A stretch of 64,000 bases of DNA from Rotaria sp. Silwood1 (taxonomy: Eukaryota > Rotifera > Eurotatoria > Philodinida > Philodinidae). A program made the position numbers and the translations under genes. The stretch is from NCBI GenBank assembly GCA_905250075.1, contig CAJNOP010000027.1, forward strand, positions 434,001 to 498,000, written 5' to 3'. The notes beneath the pieces are model-generated. The model ran no database searches. It saw only the letters and a list, made by a program, of their open reading frames with translations, and was not told the DNA's origin. Shown here one piece after another: positions 36,614 to 52,826 of the stretch (the stretch's first letter is position 1; every line of letters starts with the position of its first letter).

Positions 36614-36728
36614 GTTTCTCTTTCTCTCTTTCGACTTATTTCTCTATCTATATTTCAGCGAATACAGATCGTCGCTGAGGGAATATACAATAAGAGAAAG
36701 ACACAGAGACATAGAGAGAGAGAGAAAC
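36614..36728. repeat. Long imperfect hairpin in intergenic DNA
   Basis: The left arm 36614-36661 (GTTTCTCTTTCTCTC ... ATATTTCAGCGA) pairs with the right arm 36672-36728 (TCGCTGAGGGAATATACAAT ... AGAGAGAGAAAC) around a 10-nt loop. The inner 7 bp (TCAGCGA/TCGCTGA) and the outer pyrimidine/purine tracts pair well. One bulge of about 8 nt is needed. Size resembles a long microRNA precursor or a small fold-back element. Confidence 0.55.
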
Positions 36729-37394
36729 TAGAAGATGCGAAACTCAATCGCATCTATGTCTTTATCATCATCGTCATCTTGTCAGTTAAATAGGCATAAA
36801 ATCTGAAATATAGAAATAAAGCAAATAGAAAACTATTTTCAAAAATTGAATAAACGAAAATCTGCTTATATATACATTTTATACAAAACTCTTTATTATA
36901 CAAAAATGACGCTAAAAAGAAGAATATCTAATGTTTTTCTAAATGAAGAAGAAAAAAAATCATGAAGCAAATATGAATCGAACGAAAAAAAACTAAGAAT
37001 AAATGTTTATATGTTTGAAAAATGTGATTATGACAGAAATGATTTCATCACTTTTCTTACTTCTATCTATGATGTAAATCAAAGTTGACCTTATAGACAC
37101 ACACAATACAATACACCCATTATCAAGACAATAATGGCATATGCAAAGACATTACAAAAATAATAACCAGGGTCTTCGAGTATGTTCTTGTTATTGCAGT
37201 AGTTGTAAATTAGTTCTAGTTTACGGGTTTAAATATTCGATCTAATCTGTATCTAACATACATGATAACTTATAGAGATCGAACAAAAATACTAAATATG
37301 TTCGTTGTTGAACTGATACTAATCACTCAATTCAATATTGAAACTAATCCACATCTAGAGTGCAATCACTTGGACCATTTGTCACACGACTGAT

Positions 37395-37455
37395 AATGAT
37401 GATGATGATCATCATCATCACCATCATTGTGACCATGATGATGATAATGATGTGA
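37395..37455. repeat. ATG/CAT microsatellite with a 22-bp perfect palindrome
   Basis: (GAT)n runs into (ATC)n, so that 37398-37419 is a perfect palindrome centred on GATC. It is followed by an ACCATCATTGTGACCATGAT stretch and another GATGATGAT run. Confidence 0.8.
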
Positions 37456-37684
37456 AGGCAATACGATTTGTGCTTTGTATCTAAATTTGCCGTCATTGAC
37501 ATTTTTCTTTCTCACATATATCAAAAACAATAATAAAACGCTACAAGAGTCTCAACAATGCAACGAATGACTTATAAACACGCACATAGAAACAAAAATA
37601 TCGATTTATTGCTCGCTATTGTCGTTTGTATTCTTCTAATGAATCAAATTCGATCGTCTATTTTGTAACTAGTCATAGCATGTC

Positions 37685-37730
37685 ATGAGCATTCATTCAT
37701 TCATTCATTCATTCATTTATTCATTTAGAT
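37685..37730. repeat. (ATTC)n microsatellite
   Basis: About nine tandem ATTC units with late substitutions (ATTT, ATTC), in gene-poor DNA. Typical slippage repeat. Confidence 0.8.
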
Positions 37731-40495
37731 TCCCTTTTTTTTTTCTAAAAGATATATCAATAAAAACTATCCATTTTCCTATTACTGTTGTTAGTGCAGT
37801 TTCTCTTGTTGTTATTGTTATATTTATTATTTCATTGACGAACTAGTAAACAGAAAGGAAAGAATGATGAGCACTTCGTTTATTTGAAAGTTGTTCAAGC
37901 AGATATAGAATTAATCTCGTCATTTCCGTTGACATTTTTTTCTAACCTACCCTATTTCTGTTGCATTATACGTAATATTTTTCTAAGACATCTACTATAT
38001 ATGATAGTCAAAAGTAGTCGAAAGAAAAATTGTTAACTTTATTTAGTGATTCTAATTTTTCTTTCTATACACAAAACTAAAAATCAAATTATACTATTAA
38101 AAAGATCAAAATACGCTGTCGTACATACTTGATATTTGACATTCTTAAACGCATTAACACTATCATTTTATATACTCGTGACGGAAAATAACTATGCATT
38201 CTGCAACTGTCTATCATTATTAAAACTCTAGTAGTACTAGTTGTAGTAAACATTTCTTACATTTCGCTTACAACTATCATGAAGCGGAGTATGTGAGTAT
38301 ATATTTAACTAAAATCAGTCTAAAAAATGTTCTCTACTATTATCATTGTAATCGGATATACGCACCTGTAGTTCAATATATTTGCGTGTGTAAAACAAAA
38401 AAGAATCTTAAAAATAAAGATTCTTCTAATGTTTCAACCATATATATTTATATACATTGTGATAAATGATAAATACATCTTCACATAAGAAATCTGAGTA
38501 TGATAAAGACAGAAAGGTTGAATAAGTGATCTTCTATATTTTCTGGTAAAAATACCCTCGATTGCTTTTTTTTATGATAATAGACAATTTTTCTTGTTTC
38601 TGTCTCGTTTGTTGACTGTCTTTTTTGTGTGTGTGCACGGCGGACAATCATTAATACATGTATCTTGAGAAAAAGAAAAAGAAAAAAAAGTAATAGGAAA
38701 AAAACGTATTTAGGGAATTCTAATTAGTCGTCGACAATTACAATATTGACGAGTTAGTCTACACATCAAGAAATGTTACTTTATACAAACCATGAAAGTA
38801 GGAAAACTAATTCACTTTCTTTTTTCCTATAAAAGTAAAAGTAACTCTTATCAATATGATATGTCAACAGTTAATATTTAGATGACGTATTTTGTAACTA
38901 GTTTGTGTGTTTTGAGCCAAAATCGACCTTTCGTATACGCAAGTGGTGTGTTTTTCCTCATCGATGTAATAGAAATATCTTATTAATCTCTTTTTTGTGA
39001 CGTCTAAGTATTGTGAAAAGGTTCTCTCGCTTCGAAAAAAAAACGACAGAGACAGAAAATGCAATCTGGCTCTAGCCGATGTGTTCTGGTTGAGATCAAG
39101 CCTAAAAACAGAAATAGAGGAGAAAATAGAGAAGAGAAAAAAAAAATAGAAGAATGTGTCCATTATTTCTATATTACTTATAATTAGCCAACAAATTCGA
39201 ACGAGCCTAATATGCTCCTATGTTATATTGGTATGCATCGTCAATTTCACACTCAGTCATTGAAAGCTATTTTGTCAGGAATTGAAGAAAGAACAGTAGT
39301 CATAGGATGAGGAAAAGACTTGACAAACAATTAGAATAACAATGAGATGGTAAATTGAACGACGGAAAGCAGCGAAATTCAATTTCATACACTCATCCAA
39401 CCGTCGTTCATCATTAGAGGAGAATTCATCATAAATACTGTTTTTTTCTTCGTTTTCCTATTCTGTATCGACTTTCTACGAACTATAATGGCCTAATATG
39501 AAATATACAAGAGAAGAAGAAAAAACGCCATATCAACTTAAAAAATTTGAAAATTTGATTATCACATTATCGATAATGAATGCATTTTCAATAATTATTA
39601 TTATGTTTAAGAGCCACAAAAAAAGCAAAAACAAAAACAAGGATAGACATTGTCTATATACAATAATATTTTTATCAATTCTAATAATTATTTAGGATTA
39701 CTTTGAAATGATAGTCATATAAAACTGAATAATCTATTCTAGTTGAATGTATATCATATTGCCTATAATTTGGTTTTAGACTCTTTCCTCTCCGTTACAC
39801 TCATTATCCTTCGAATTTCCGTTCTCTTATAATATAAGTTTATATTTTTGAATACAAAGAATAATTGGTTAGCTGTAAATTCTTGAGCATGTTATTCTTT
39901 CGATCATATAAGGGTTATTCTTTGTGGTATGTATAATTGCACATTCGAAATAAAATACCAACAACAGCGACAACAACAACAACAACAACAGTAACAACAA
40001 CTAGAAGAGGCATAGAAATTGCACTGTCCTTCTATTTTCTCATAAAAAAATAGTCTAATCGATTTGTCTGCTAAGAACATCAATAACATTGCATAAAAAG
40101 ATCTTGTGTATCCTTTTTTCTGCGTTTTCATCATAATATGTACTCAAGTGAATAATGACAAAGAACAACAATGTCTTGTTTAAAAATGATGACATTTTAT
40201 TCTCTTTAATATATCATACATCTATATAGAGTTTCTTTTTTTTTATAATAATCGACATAACACTGAAAATGTGTTTGACGAAATGCAGTAAGAAAAGAAA
40301 ACAATTCTAACCATTGACACTTGCAACGTTTTCTATCCATATATATATATGTATGCATTTTTTGTCATGCTGTCAATCAATATATTTAGACACTAGGTTT
40401 GCATATGTCCAATGTTTTTTTTTTAATGATTAAATCATGGTATGGCTGGATGCTTGTCTTTTACAAGGTCATTTACAATGATGTATTATACTCGC

Positions 40496-43400
40496 TCAAG
40501 TTGTTGACGTAATGATATCATCTGTTTTAATAGCAACTGTTGCTGTTGTGGCTGTTGTTGTTGTTGTTTCATCAATGCTATTTTCATGACGGATAGAACC
40601 AGCTGAACGAAAACCACTATTTGAAAGACTTTTATTCATTCCTGTTAAAGGTGTTTCACCAATTGAAATTTCAGCATATGATGGTGGTTCTTTTTCTAAA
40701 TGAATTCAATGAATGAATGAATGAAGAACGAAAATAAGAATAAATTAGATTTAAAAATGATCAATCAAACCTTTGCCATCAATCTTATGTAATGTAAATC
40801 GAATTTTGCCTTTATGTGAAAGTACTTTATCAATGTTAGCTGCAACTAATATATAATCATGTCCATATACATGATTTTCAGCTACTAATTCTTGTGCAAC
40901 ACTCACTGGATGATCAATATTTGGTTGATATTTAAATGATATCAATGAAAATGCTAAACGTCCTGGTTCTTTTATTTTTAATTTTATTGATAGTGGTGCT
41001 TCTTGATTTACTATTGTTCTTGAATCAAGATTTGCATCTAATTTTCGATCAATATCCTTTAAATAAATATTTCTTTTTTTGTTTTGTCATCATGAAAATA
41101 ATTTGAATATTAAATTTACTTGTATTATTTTTTGTGATATTGGTCTATAAAAAATATTATTCAGTGAAGATTAGAAAGAAGACTTCAGTATTTCGACTAA
41201 TTCATGGTATAGGGTGATGTTTAGTGGCAGATTTAATAGCTTGAGATCTTTCCTACTACTATGTCTAGCTCTAACCCTGGATAAAAGGTCAGCCTGAACC
41301 GATATGCACAAGACAGTTCTGATCTTGATATCAGTCCCACTGGGACTATTATCAACACTTTTCTTTTTATAGAAAGTGATATTTTTTTATTGTTGTGTAA
41401 AACTTGCATCAAATACCATATTCTCACAACTCATACCTTCTAAAAATTTATACGGAAATTATTGTATCAAGATCACTTCAATATTTGCTGTTTCAATTTT
41501 CATAATAGACATAATCCTTTTTTCTGTAAATAAGAGAGTTATCAAACATACAAGTGGAAAATAGAGGAAGTATTAGTGAAATAAAAGAAAAAGTAATGTA
41601 TCAATAAGAGCAATGATATTATAGGTCATGCCGATCATGCAAGATGTCTCGAGCTGATTGACACTACTATTAAATGGTAGTACTTTTTTCGCTGGTACAT
41701 TTGTTACTAAATGCGATACCAGGCTCAAAAGTTTTTCTGACAGCTAATAAGATCAATAAAAATCGAGCCTGCTGATCACAAGGTTTAACGCAGAGTTCTT
41801 GTAGCAAATATGTGTCGAACAACGTAGCTACTTATCAGAGAACCTCTTTAGATGTCTTCTTTCGGTTTTAATTATTGCATAGTGGTCTAATAAAAATCGT
41901 AAAAGCATTTGGGTTCTTATTGAAGTGCAATTTAGATATGGAATCTCTATTATATCTGCTTTATAGAGTTCACAGATTTTTGAAAAATTAAGTTTTCAAC
42001 AAAGTTTCTTCGTCTTAAATGAGACTTTCAAATATACATCCTTTTCCATGAATGATGTGTACAAAATACATAGTTTGAAAACTTCGAAACTATTTTTATG
42101 AAAACTATTGTCTTCTATATGGACAAAGTTCTCGATTCGAGTTCGAAAATATGAGTTTTAAGAAAACTTGAAACTCGTAGAAAGAAAATTTTACAGACTA
42201 GTCAAATCCTCATAGAAACGAACATCCTTTTTATAAGCACACTATGCAGTACCTCTCGGCGAAAAGAATCATTGATATTGGAAAGACTCATCTGAAGAGA
42301 CTCACTCATTAGCCATAGCGACAACGATTAATAAAATTTTCTTGATAAGAGATTATTTTCTTACCGAAAAAAATTTCTTATATTATCTAAAATTGTATGT
42401 TCAGTTTGTAGACCACGTTCTTTATGTGTTGTTTGTATTCGATCTTTAAGATCATCATATTGTAAATCAATATCAATTTGTTGTTCAAGACAATCAAATG
42501 GAATTTTTAGAATCATATGTTCAATAACGAATTTTTTATCCTGAGCAAATTTAATTAAAAAATCTGTTTGTAATAAATTCAATGCACTTGGACGTTTTAT
42601 ACTTGATGGTTCTAATATCATAACAAGAAAATGACGAAATTCATTATCATATTTTATATATTGTCCTTCACGTTCAGCATTTGATTCAAGTGTTGGTCCT
42701 TTTGTATCTGTACATATAATACGAAATACTTCTTGAGCTGATTTTTTATAATAAGGTGGATGTCCTGTAGCACATTCTATACCAACAATACCTAATGCCC
42801 ATATATCAACTTTATTATCATAACCATTAGATGAAAACATTTCTGGTGCAATCCTTAATTTAATTTTTATTCAATGAAAAAAATTAAAAAAACAAAGTTA
42901 TATAAATAAATTATAGAGAATAAATACCAATAAGGTGTACCAACAAAAGTATGAGCAATAGCTTTTTGTCGTGTTGATGAATCCGTAATAAAAGCACTAA
43001 CACCAAAATCAACTAATTGAATGCTACCATCGATTTTACACATTATATTACCAGCTTTTATATCTCGATGAATATATTGTTGAGAATCTAGATCATAGGA
43101 AAGGTTTTCTTTTTATTGTTTAAATCTCTCAAATTCTTCTTTTACGCAAATATTCAAGACCCTTGAGAGTTTCACGCATAACAGTTGCTATTTCACGTTC
43201 ATCGAATACACCAAGATACCAATCATTTTTATCTCGAATACGTTTTTCAATTATTTGTCTTATACTTCCACCATCTAATAAATCCATAATAATCCATAGT
43301 TCTGTTTTATAAACAAAACTTGTAAAAAATCGAACAATATTTTCATGTGAACATGATGCCATAACATGAATTTCACGTACAATATCAATATACATAGATT

Positions 43401-43668
43401 CTTTAATAGGAATACGTTTAATTGCAACTCGTTTTCGTATTGAACAACCTGTACATGTTGCCCAATGAACAATACCTTTGAATAAAATATCTTTCTATTG
43501 AATTTATTCATCTATTCTACTCACATTACCCGTCGCTCCTTCTCCTAATTTTCCACATATAGTATAAAGTTCTCGTTTAGTTGGCCATTCATGTCGTTCA
43601 ATATTCAATTCATCTTTTAATCTCGTAACATTTATATCCGATGTATCTCGCTCAATATTTCCAATCAT
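40496..43668 (-). CDS. OXSR1: STE20-type kinase of the SPAK/OSR1 family
   Basis: Ser/Thr kinase that, downstream of WNK kinases, controls cation-chloride cotransporters. Start at 43668 ([17 protein letters not shown]). The glycine loop [10 protein letters not shown] is followed by VAIKRI (catalytic Lys), [29 protein letters not shown] (catalytic loop), DFGVSAF, the activation segment [13 protein letters not shown] with the WNK-target Thr conserved, and [20 protein letters not shown]; exon 42840-42361 completes the kinase. Then a short linker, and the C-terminal CCT domain ([43 protein letters not shown]) that binds RFxV motifs of WNKs and transporters. The last exon encodes a Ser/Thr tail with a poly-Thr run from (ACA)n. 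Intron 42360-~41152 is about 1.2 kb. The linker is only about 25 aa, against roughly 130-150 in vertebrate OSR1, so the regulatory S-motif segment seems missing. Confidence 0.9.
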
Positions 43669-43921
43669 ATTCAATCAATTAATAAATTAATTTATAAAGA
43701 AGAAACAATGAAACACAATAATGCGCGAAATAAATATTCATTTAAATAAGAAAAAAAAAAACAGTCACGTAGTGACATCTATTATTTATTTACACAAGGA
43801 GGCAAATCATCTATCTAACTATTGGTTCATATATGAACAAAGGACATTTCACACAAACAAAAGACTCTGTTTAACGTTTGTTTTTTTCTTCTTGACACTG
43901 ATTCAAGGTTTATCTTAAACA
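43669..43921. promoter_or_regulatory. Short divergent promoter region between the kinase and the DUF2177 gene
   Basis: Only 253 bp separate the two start codons, which point away from each other. The region contains a perfect inverted repeat GTCACGTAGTGAC at about 43764-43776. The promoter role is inferred from arrangement. Confidence 0.4.
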
Positions 43922-44612
43922 ATGAATAGTCGTATAACAAACATTATTCTACCCATTGTAGCTGGTATTATCTATATATGTTTTGATTTTCTTTACATTT
44001 ATTTATCGAAAACTCGTTATGAACAAGTTGTTCAAAATATTCAAAAGGATGAAATGCAAATTGATGTTGTGGCAGCATTTATTTGTTATGCAAGTTAGTA
44101 AATGTGATTTAAATAAACAAAACAATATTCAATACATATATGAATTTTTTTTATATATTCTAGTCATGGCTCTTGGATGGTATTTTATTGCCGTACAATT
44201 AGCTTTTGCTTATTTCGATACACTTAAACAACGTAGACCATCATGGACACCATTATCAATAAGTGTTTTAAGTGGACTTGTATCTGGTCTTCTCTACGGG
44301 TAAATAATATTGGTATTCTCATAGTAGATGTTTCACCTTGATGAAGTAACGTTTAATATGTTAAGGTGGAACACTTACTGTAGAAATATACTTTTCGTTA
44401 CAGATTGTGATGTTGATAAAATGATTTTCTTTTTTTTTTGTAGATTTGTTGTTTATGGTGTATATAATTGCACAACACGTGCAATATTTTCGAGTCGTTA
44501 TCCCGTTTCAATCCTTGTACAAGATATGGCATGGGGTTCACTTTATAATATGGTTTATACAAGCATCTATATGATGATTTGGCATAGACTTAGTAGCCCA
44601 GTCGATATATAA
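43922..44612 (+). CDS. DUF2177-family four-helix membrane protein
   Basis: Three exons, 43922-44093, 44164-44299 and 44444-44612, joined in phase (GCA A/TC; TAC GG/A), encode 158 aa. The first helix IILPIVAGIIYICFDFLYIY is followed by a polar stretch (KTRYEQVVQNIQKDEMQIDV), helix 2 (AIMALGWYFIAVQLAFAYF), helix 3 (SVLSGLVSGLLYGFVVYGVY) with the conserved-looking YNCTTRA, then VQDMAWGSLYNMVYTSIYMM. The pattern D-L-W near helix 1, 'G-YG-YN-TN-A' in helix 3 and 'D--WG' before helix 4 is that of DUF2177, a family known mostly from bacteria and algae/protists. Function unknown. Spliceosomal introns show it is a resident nuclear gene, not contamination. It is divergent from the OSR1-like kinase. Confidence 0.8.
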
Positions 44613-44816
44613 ATCAATTCATTGTATACTTCCTGATAATTCATAATCAAGCAAATTCTTCTTTTTTTCTTTGACATTTAATCTAAATCTCACAAATCAG
44701 CAAAAACGACTCAATATAATTGACTTTGTTGTTTTTTTACTTCGTTTGGTAATAATAATGTTTCTTTTGTTGTAGATTATTAAGTTGATTTAATCTTTTT
44801 GTTGTACCGTGGTATA

Positions 44817-47800
44817 ATGTCACGAAAAACTTCAAGACGATCTGGTGGTGTACAATTAGAAGAAACAGCAGCTGCATCACAAGGAATGGAAGTGTAAGAA
44901 GAATCTTAGAAAGAAAAAAAAAAAAGAAATCCAAATTTTTATTAAATATTCAATATGTTTCTTTTTTAGTGGCGATAGTCTTTGTTCTCAAAGACAAATT
45001 TCTGATGTATGCGAAGCAGCAGGTCTTTCTGATCAAGGTATAAGTAAAACAAGTGGAAATGATAATGTTTCTGTACAACAACAAGGTGGTGAAGCTATAA
45101 ATGAAGAAGGAACAGGTACAGGTGATGAACAACCTGAAGGACAATTATCATCATCATCAAATACAACAATGACAAGTGTAGCCAAAGCCATTCCAACTAA
45201 TGAAGCGGATATGTTATGTACAACAATTGAGAATGTTTCTCATGTTCGATTTGAATGGACTGTTGAAGATTTTTATCCACAAATGTAAAAAGAAAAAAAA
45301 AACAAATTTCGTTTTAAATGATATTTATATTTCTTTTTTAAGGTATGAATGTGGAGATATGATTCAAAGTGAAGAATTTCCACCATATGATTTACAAAAA
45401 GAATTTTGGACACTTCGTCTTTATCCCAAAGGTCATCAACGTTTATCAAAAGAACAACAAAATCAACCATCAGCAGGTGGTGCATCATCAACTGATGATG
45501 ATTCAACAATACAATTTTATTTAACATTATGTCCATCACATGTTGCATCTCAACATCCATCTAATGTATCTGCATCAGCATCCAATGGTGCTGGTTCAAC
45601 TAATCCAAATCATATAGCATCATCATTAATGAATACATCATCACGTCAACTTCAAGTTTACTTTCGGGCTCTTATTAATTTTTCAAATCCACAAGTAAAA
45701 TTCTATATATAAAGAAAAATATAGACCCACGAGAAATCAAACTTATTCCGGTTTCTATCTGTATAGAAGTTTCAAAGTTGTAAGAATATTTTAGTCTTCA
45801 TGACTGTGACTTGAAGGAAAGAATCAACAATGAAAGGTTACCAACTGTTTAATTGCTGTTGCATTGAGACTATGTACATTATGTATATCCGAATGAGCTT
45901 TGAATGCTCAGAAAAGAATTAGTATCCATAGCTTATTGCTACGAAATGTCTGCATTTAAACGGTATTTTTGAAATAAATATCATTATTTCTCTCAGGAAT
46001 ACCAGAAAAAATTGTCTTTTGAATTTCGACATAGAACTTTGGAGAGAAATAGACCTGAACAAGAATAGCTCGAATATAAAAGAAAAAGTCCTTTCATGAA
46101 AGAGAAAATTATTTTTTTTTGACTGGTGTGCACCCTACTCGAAAAGTCCCTGATACGCCCCTTAAACGAAAGATTGAAAAATATGAAATTCATAGTAGTG
46201 TGAAATATCTAAAATTAACACGGAATAAGTTTAACTTCCTATATATTGCTCAAAAGAAAAACAAAGACAAAATTCATTAAAAAATTTATTTTCTAGGGTC
46301 GTATATTTCATACTGAAACTGTTCATGATTGTGGTGGTAATATAACTGATGAATTAATTATAATGAAAATGTCACGTGCTACATGTGAACAATTATATAA
46401 AGATTCAAAAGATCATTTAATCATTAGTATTGAATTAATGTCAATTGATGATTTAGCTAAACGTAGTATGAAAACAAGTACATCAAAAATAGTTGAAGGT
46501 TCATCACGTGTTGTATCAAAAGTTATGAAAATGAAATTACGTTGGAAAATAGAAAAATTTTCAACATTAGTTAATGAATCACCAAATAATAGTTTTATTG
46601 AGTCATGTGAATTTACATTTAATAAACAACGACCTGGTAATACAACAAATATACAAACAGCTGCACCTGAACAAATCGAAGATGATGAACAATTAACAAA
46701 TGGTTCAAATATAAATGAAAATAAAACACCAGTAACAACACCACCACAAAATGACATTCCACCACATCAATGGTCACTTATACTTTATCCAAGTGGTAAA
46801 ACAGAACGTTTTAAAGAATCATTATCTGTCTTTTTGGAACATACATTTGGTCCAAGTGTTCGTGTTGTTATACGTTTTTCATTAATTGATGCACGTGGAC
46901 GTCGTGTTAATACAAAACAATTACCATCACATGTATTAGCACCTGGTGAACGTTGGGGTGTTGGTGATTTTATTAAACATTCAACATTATTACAAGCACA
47001 ACAACAATTATTTCCTGGCAATGAACTTCGTTTATATTGTCAAATTAAAATTCTTGAACGACAATCTATTGATGAACGTAAATATATATCACGACCATTA
47101 GTTGCATTACCACGTACAAATATAAATAAATCAAATGCAACAGCATCGATTAGTGATGATCCAGCAACATATTGGCCAACATTATTTTATACAGCATATT
47201 TAGAAAAACGTATGTGTGATATGTATTTACGATGTGGTAATGAATTACATAGTGTTCATAAACTTATACTTGGTCTTCGTTCAAATGTACTTGCAAGAAT
47301 GATTAAAGAAAAAGAAACAACAACAGTTCATCCAACAGCTGTTAGTCCACCGGCAAAACCAACGTATGTTCAATGAAAAATATAGAAGTTTAGTTATTAT
47401 TTTATATTTTAGTCGTCATGGTAAACGAGGAACAGCTTCAGCAGCTAATACAACGAGTGAAAGTATGGAAACTGAAACACAAGCAACTAGTGGAGGTGAA
47501 GATCCATCACTTCTTATAATTGATATTAATGATATTGATCGTAAAACAATTCTCTATTTTCTTGAATATGTTTATACGGGTGGAATTAAAAAATTAGCTG
47601 TACCAGGTGCTGTTATATCACATACACTTGTTATTGATTTATTAACAATTGCTGCTAATTATGAAATGCCTGATTTAAAAACTTATGCGGAATATTATCT
47701 TAAAGATATTATCCGTGTTGATAATGCTTGGTAGGTTTTCACTTTATGTTTCTATGTGAAACAAATTTTGTAGTATATGGATAAACATTTGGTACTTCCC

Positions 47801-48520
47801 AATAGATCGAAACTATGAGAGAACAGTTATTTCTAGAGAAACTAAACATTCCAGTTGATTATTCTATTGCTTTAATGCAAATTTCTTATAAATTAGAACA
47901 TAATCAAGAGAGATTATCAAAGTAGTGCTAGTCATTGACTAAATAATAAAAAAACAGACTGCCTGGACTTCAAGTACTAAGCCTAATAGAACTGATAGTA
48001 CACTAGATTCATTCGAATGAATAAAAGAAAAAAAGTTGCTGCATCTGGCATTGAAAAACTTTGGTTTCGCAATCTCTATTCACTTCCTCCTTCAGATCAC
48101 AAGCTATACAGGAGTTAGTTCTCATTATGATATCTATTACATTTTTCAAGCATTACGTAAAAGAATGACGGACAAATGTGTTCAAAAACAATCTCCGTAT
48201 AAATAGCAATAGCAACTATATTATCCTTCACATTTGGAATTTCGCTAGTAGCTTTCTAATAATATGTTAAATAATGATTTGTTTTTAGTGAGTTACTTAT
48301 GTTAAGTGATAATATGAAATCTGAAATGTTAAAACAAACAACATGTGATTATATTGCTAATAATTTAGGCAATGTTATGGAAACAACAGTAAGAATATTT
48401 AATTTTGTCCTATGATACATATTTTTATTTTCTTTTTAATAGGGTTGGACTGAACTTAAGGCAAAACAACCGGATTTAATTGATACTATTCTTAAATCAT
48501 GTTTACTTTTACGTAAATAA
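44817..48520 (+). CDS. Double-MATH BTB protein, SPOP-like
   Basis: Probable substrate adaptor for a CUL3 ubiquitin ligase. Seven exons: 44817-44896, ~44971-45284, ~45343-45694, 46297-47363, 47413-47730, 48289-48388, 48443-48520. After a Ser/Gln/Gly-rich leader (~110 aa) comes a first MATH domain (VRFEWTVEDFYPQM, EFWTLRLYPKGHQ, LQVYFRALINFSN), broken by a Ser/Ala/Asn-rich insert. A second MATH domain follows (KMKLRWKIEKFSTL, HQWSLILYPSGKTER, VVIRFSLIDARGRRVN, WGVGDFIKHSTLL, NELRLYCQIKIL). Then a BTB fold (YLEKRMCDMYLRCGNELHSV, HKLILGLRSNVLARMI, ILYFLEYVYTGG, LLTIAANYEMPDLKTYAEYY) with a linker insert (ETETQATSGGED), and a BACK-like end (NACELLMLSDNMKSEMLKQT). SPOP has one MATH and one BTB domain. 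The 0.6-kb intron 45695-46296 holds a repeat copy. Confidence 0.85.
45905..46070. repeat. Dispersed repeat copy related to the NAP1-intron fold-back
   Basis: Located in the MATH-BTB intron 45695-46296. It shares in order the blocks CATAGCTTATTGCTACGAAA, then GAATTTCGACATAGAACTTT and GAAATAGACCTGAACAAG with the arms of the element at 4560-5100. On the minus strand both loci give a similar chance peptide (GLFLSKVLCRNSK versus GLFLCKVLTRNSK), which shows how close the copies are. Confidence 0.6.
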
Positions 48521-48555
48521 AATTTTAAGGAACGAAAAAAAAAAATGAACTGTTT

Positions 48556-48592
<37 letters not shown>

Positions 48593-48893
48593 GTCTTTGT
48601 TTATATATTGAACATAGTTCATATGTTATATTATTTCCTCTAGTGCTTGTAAAACATTTTTGCTTGGTATTGTCACATTTGTACATGTGTTTGAGATTGT
48701 ATTGATAAAAAAAAAAAAAAAAAAGAAACAACAAAATATTTTGTTTTTATTATGTTGTTTATGTATTGTGTTGTTTGTTTGTTCATTATTTCTGCTGTCA
48801 CTATTCGTATGAAATAAAATATCTTACAAAATGACTTTATATATATATGTATATGTATGTGTGTAATATGAAAACATGTTTAACATTTTCTAG
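48521..48893. other. Short spacer between the MATH-BTB and MCM3 genes with long homopolymers
   Basis: Same-strand spacer of 373 bp. It contains a 29-nt T run (48564-48592), a 16-18-nt A run near 48709, a polyadenylation-like AATAAA near 48817, and a TA/GTA repeat near 48838-48865 just before the MCM3 start. Confidence 0.6.

Positions 48894-52826
<3,933 letters not shown>

Larger units (their letters stand above)
35934..40495. other. 4.5-kb gene-poor interval with simple repeats and a long hairpin
   Basis: No gene could be supported on either strand. It holds a long imperfect hairpin (36614-36728), an ATG/CAT microsatellite (37395-37455), an ATTC microsatellite (37685-37730) and a CAA run (39965-39990, plus strand). 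It should contain 5' regulatory DNA of the GPCR and the 3'UTR of the OSR1-like kinase. Frames present are short, low complexity and lack motifs. Confidence 0.5.

Noticed and set aside
38864..39163. 99-codon minus-strand frame in the gene desert
   Set aside because: Low-complexity Phe/Ser start, no splice signals or domain; not enough to call a gene.
46413..47021. Minus-strand frames of 114 and 78 codons
   Set aside because: Antisense shadows of the MATH-BTB coding exon.
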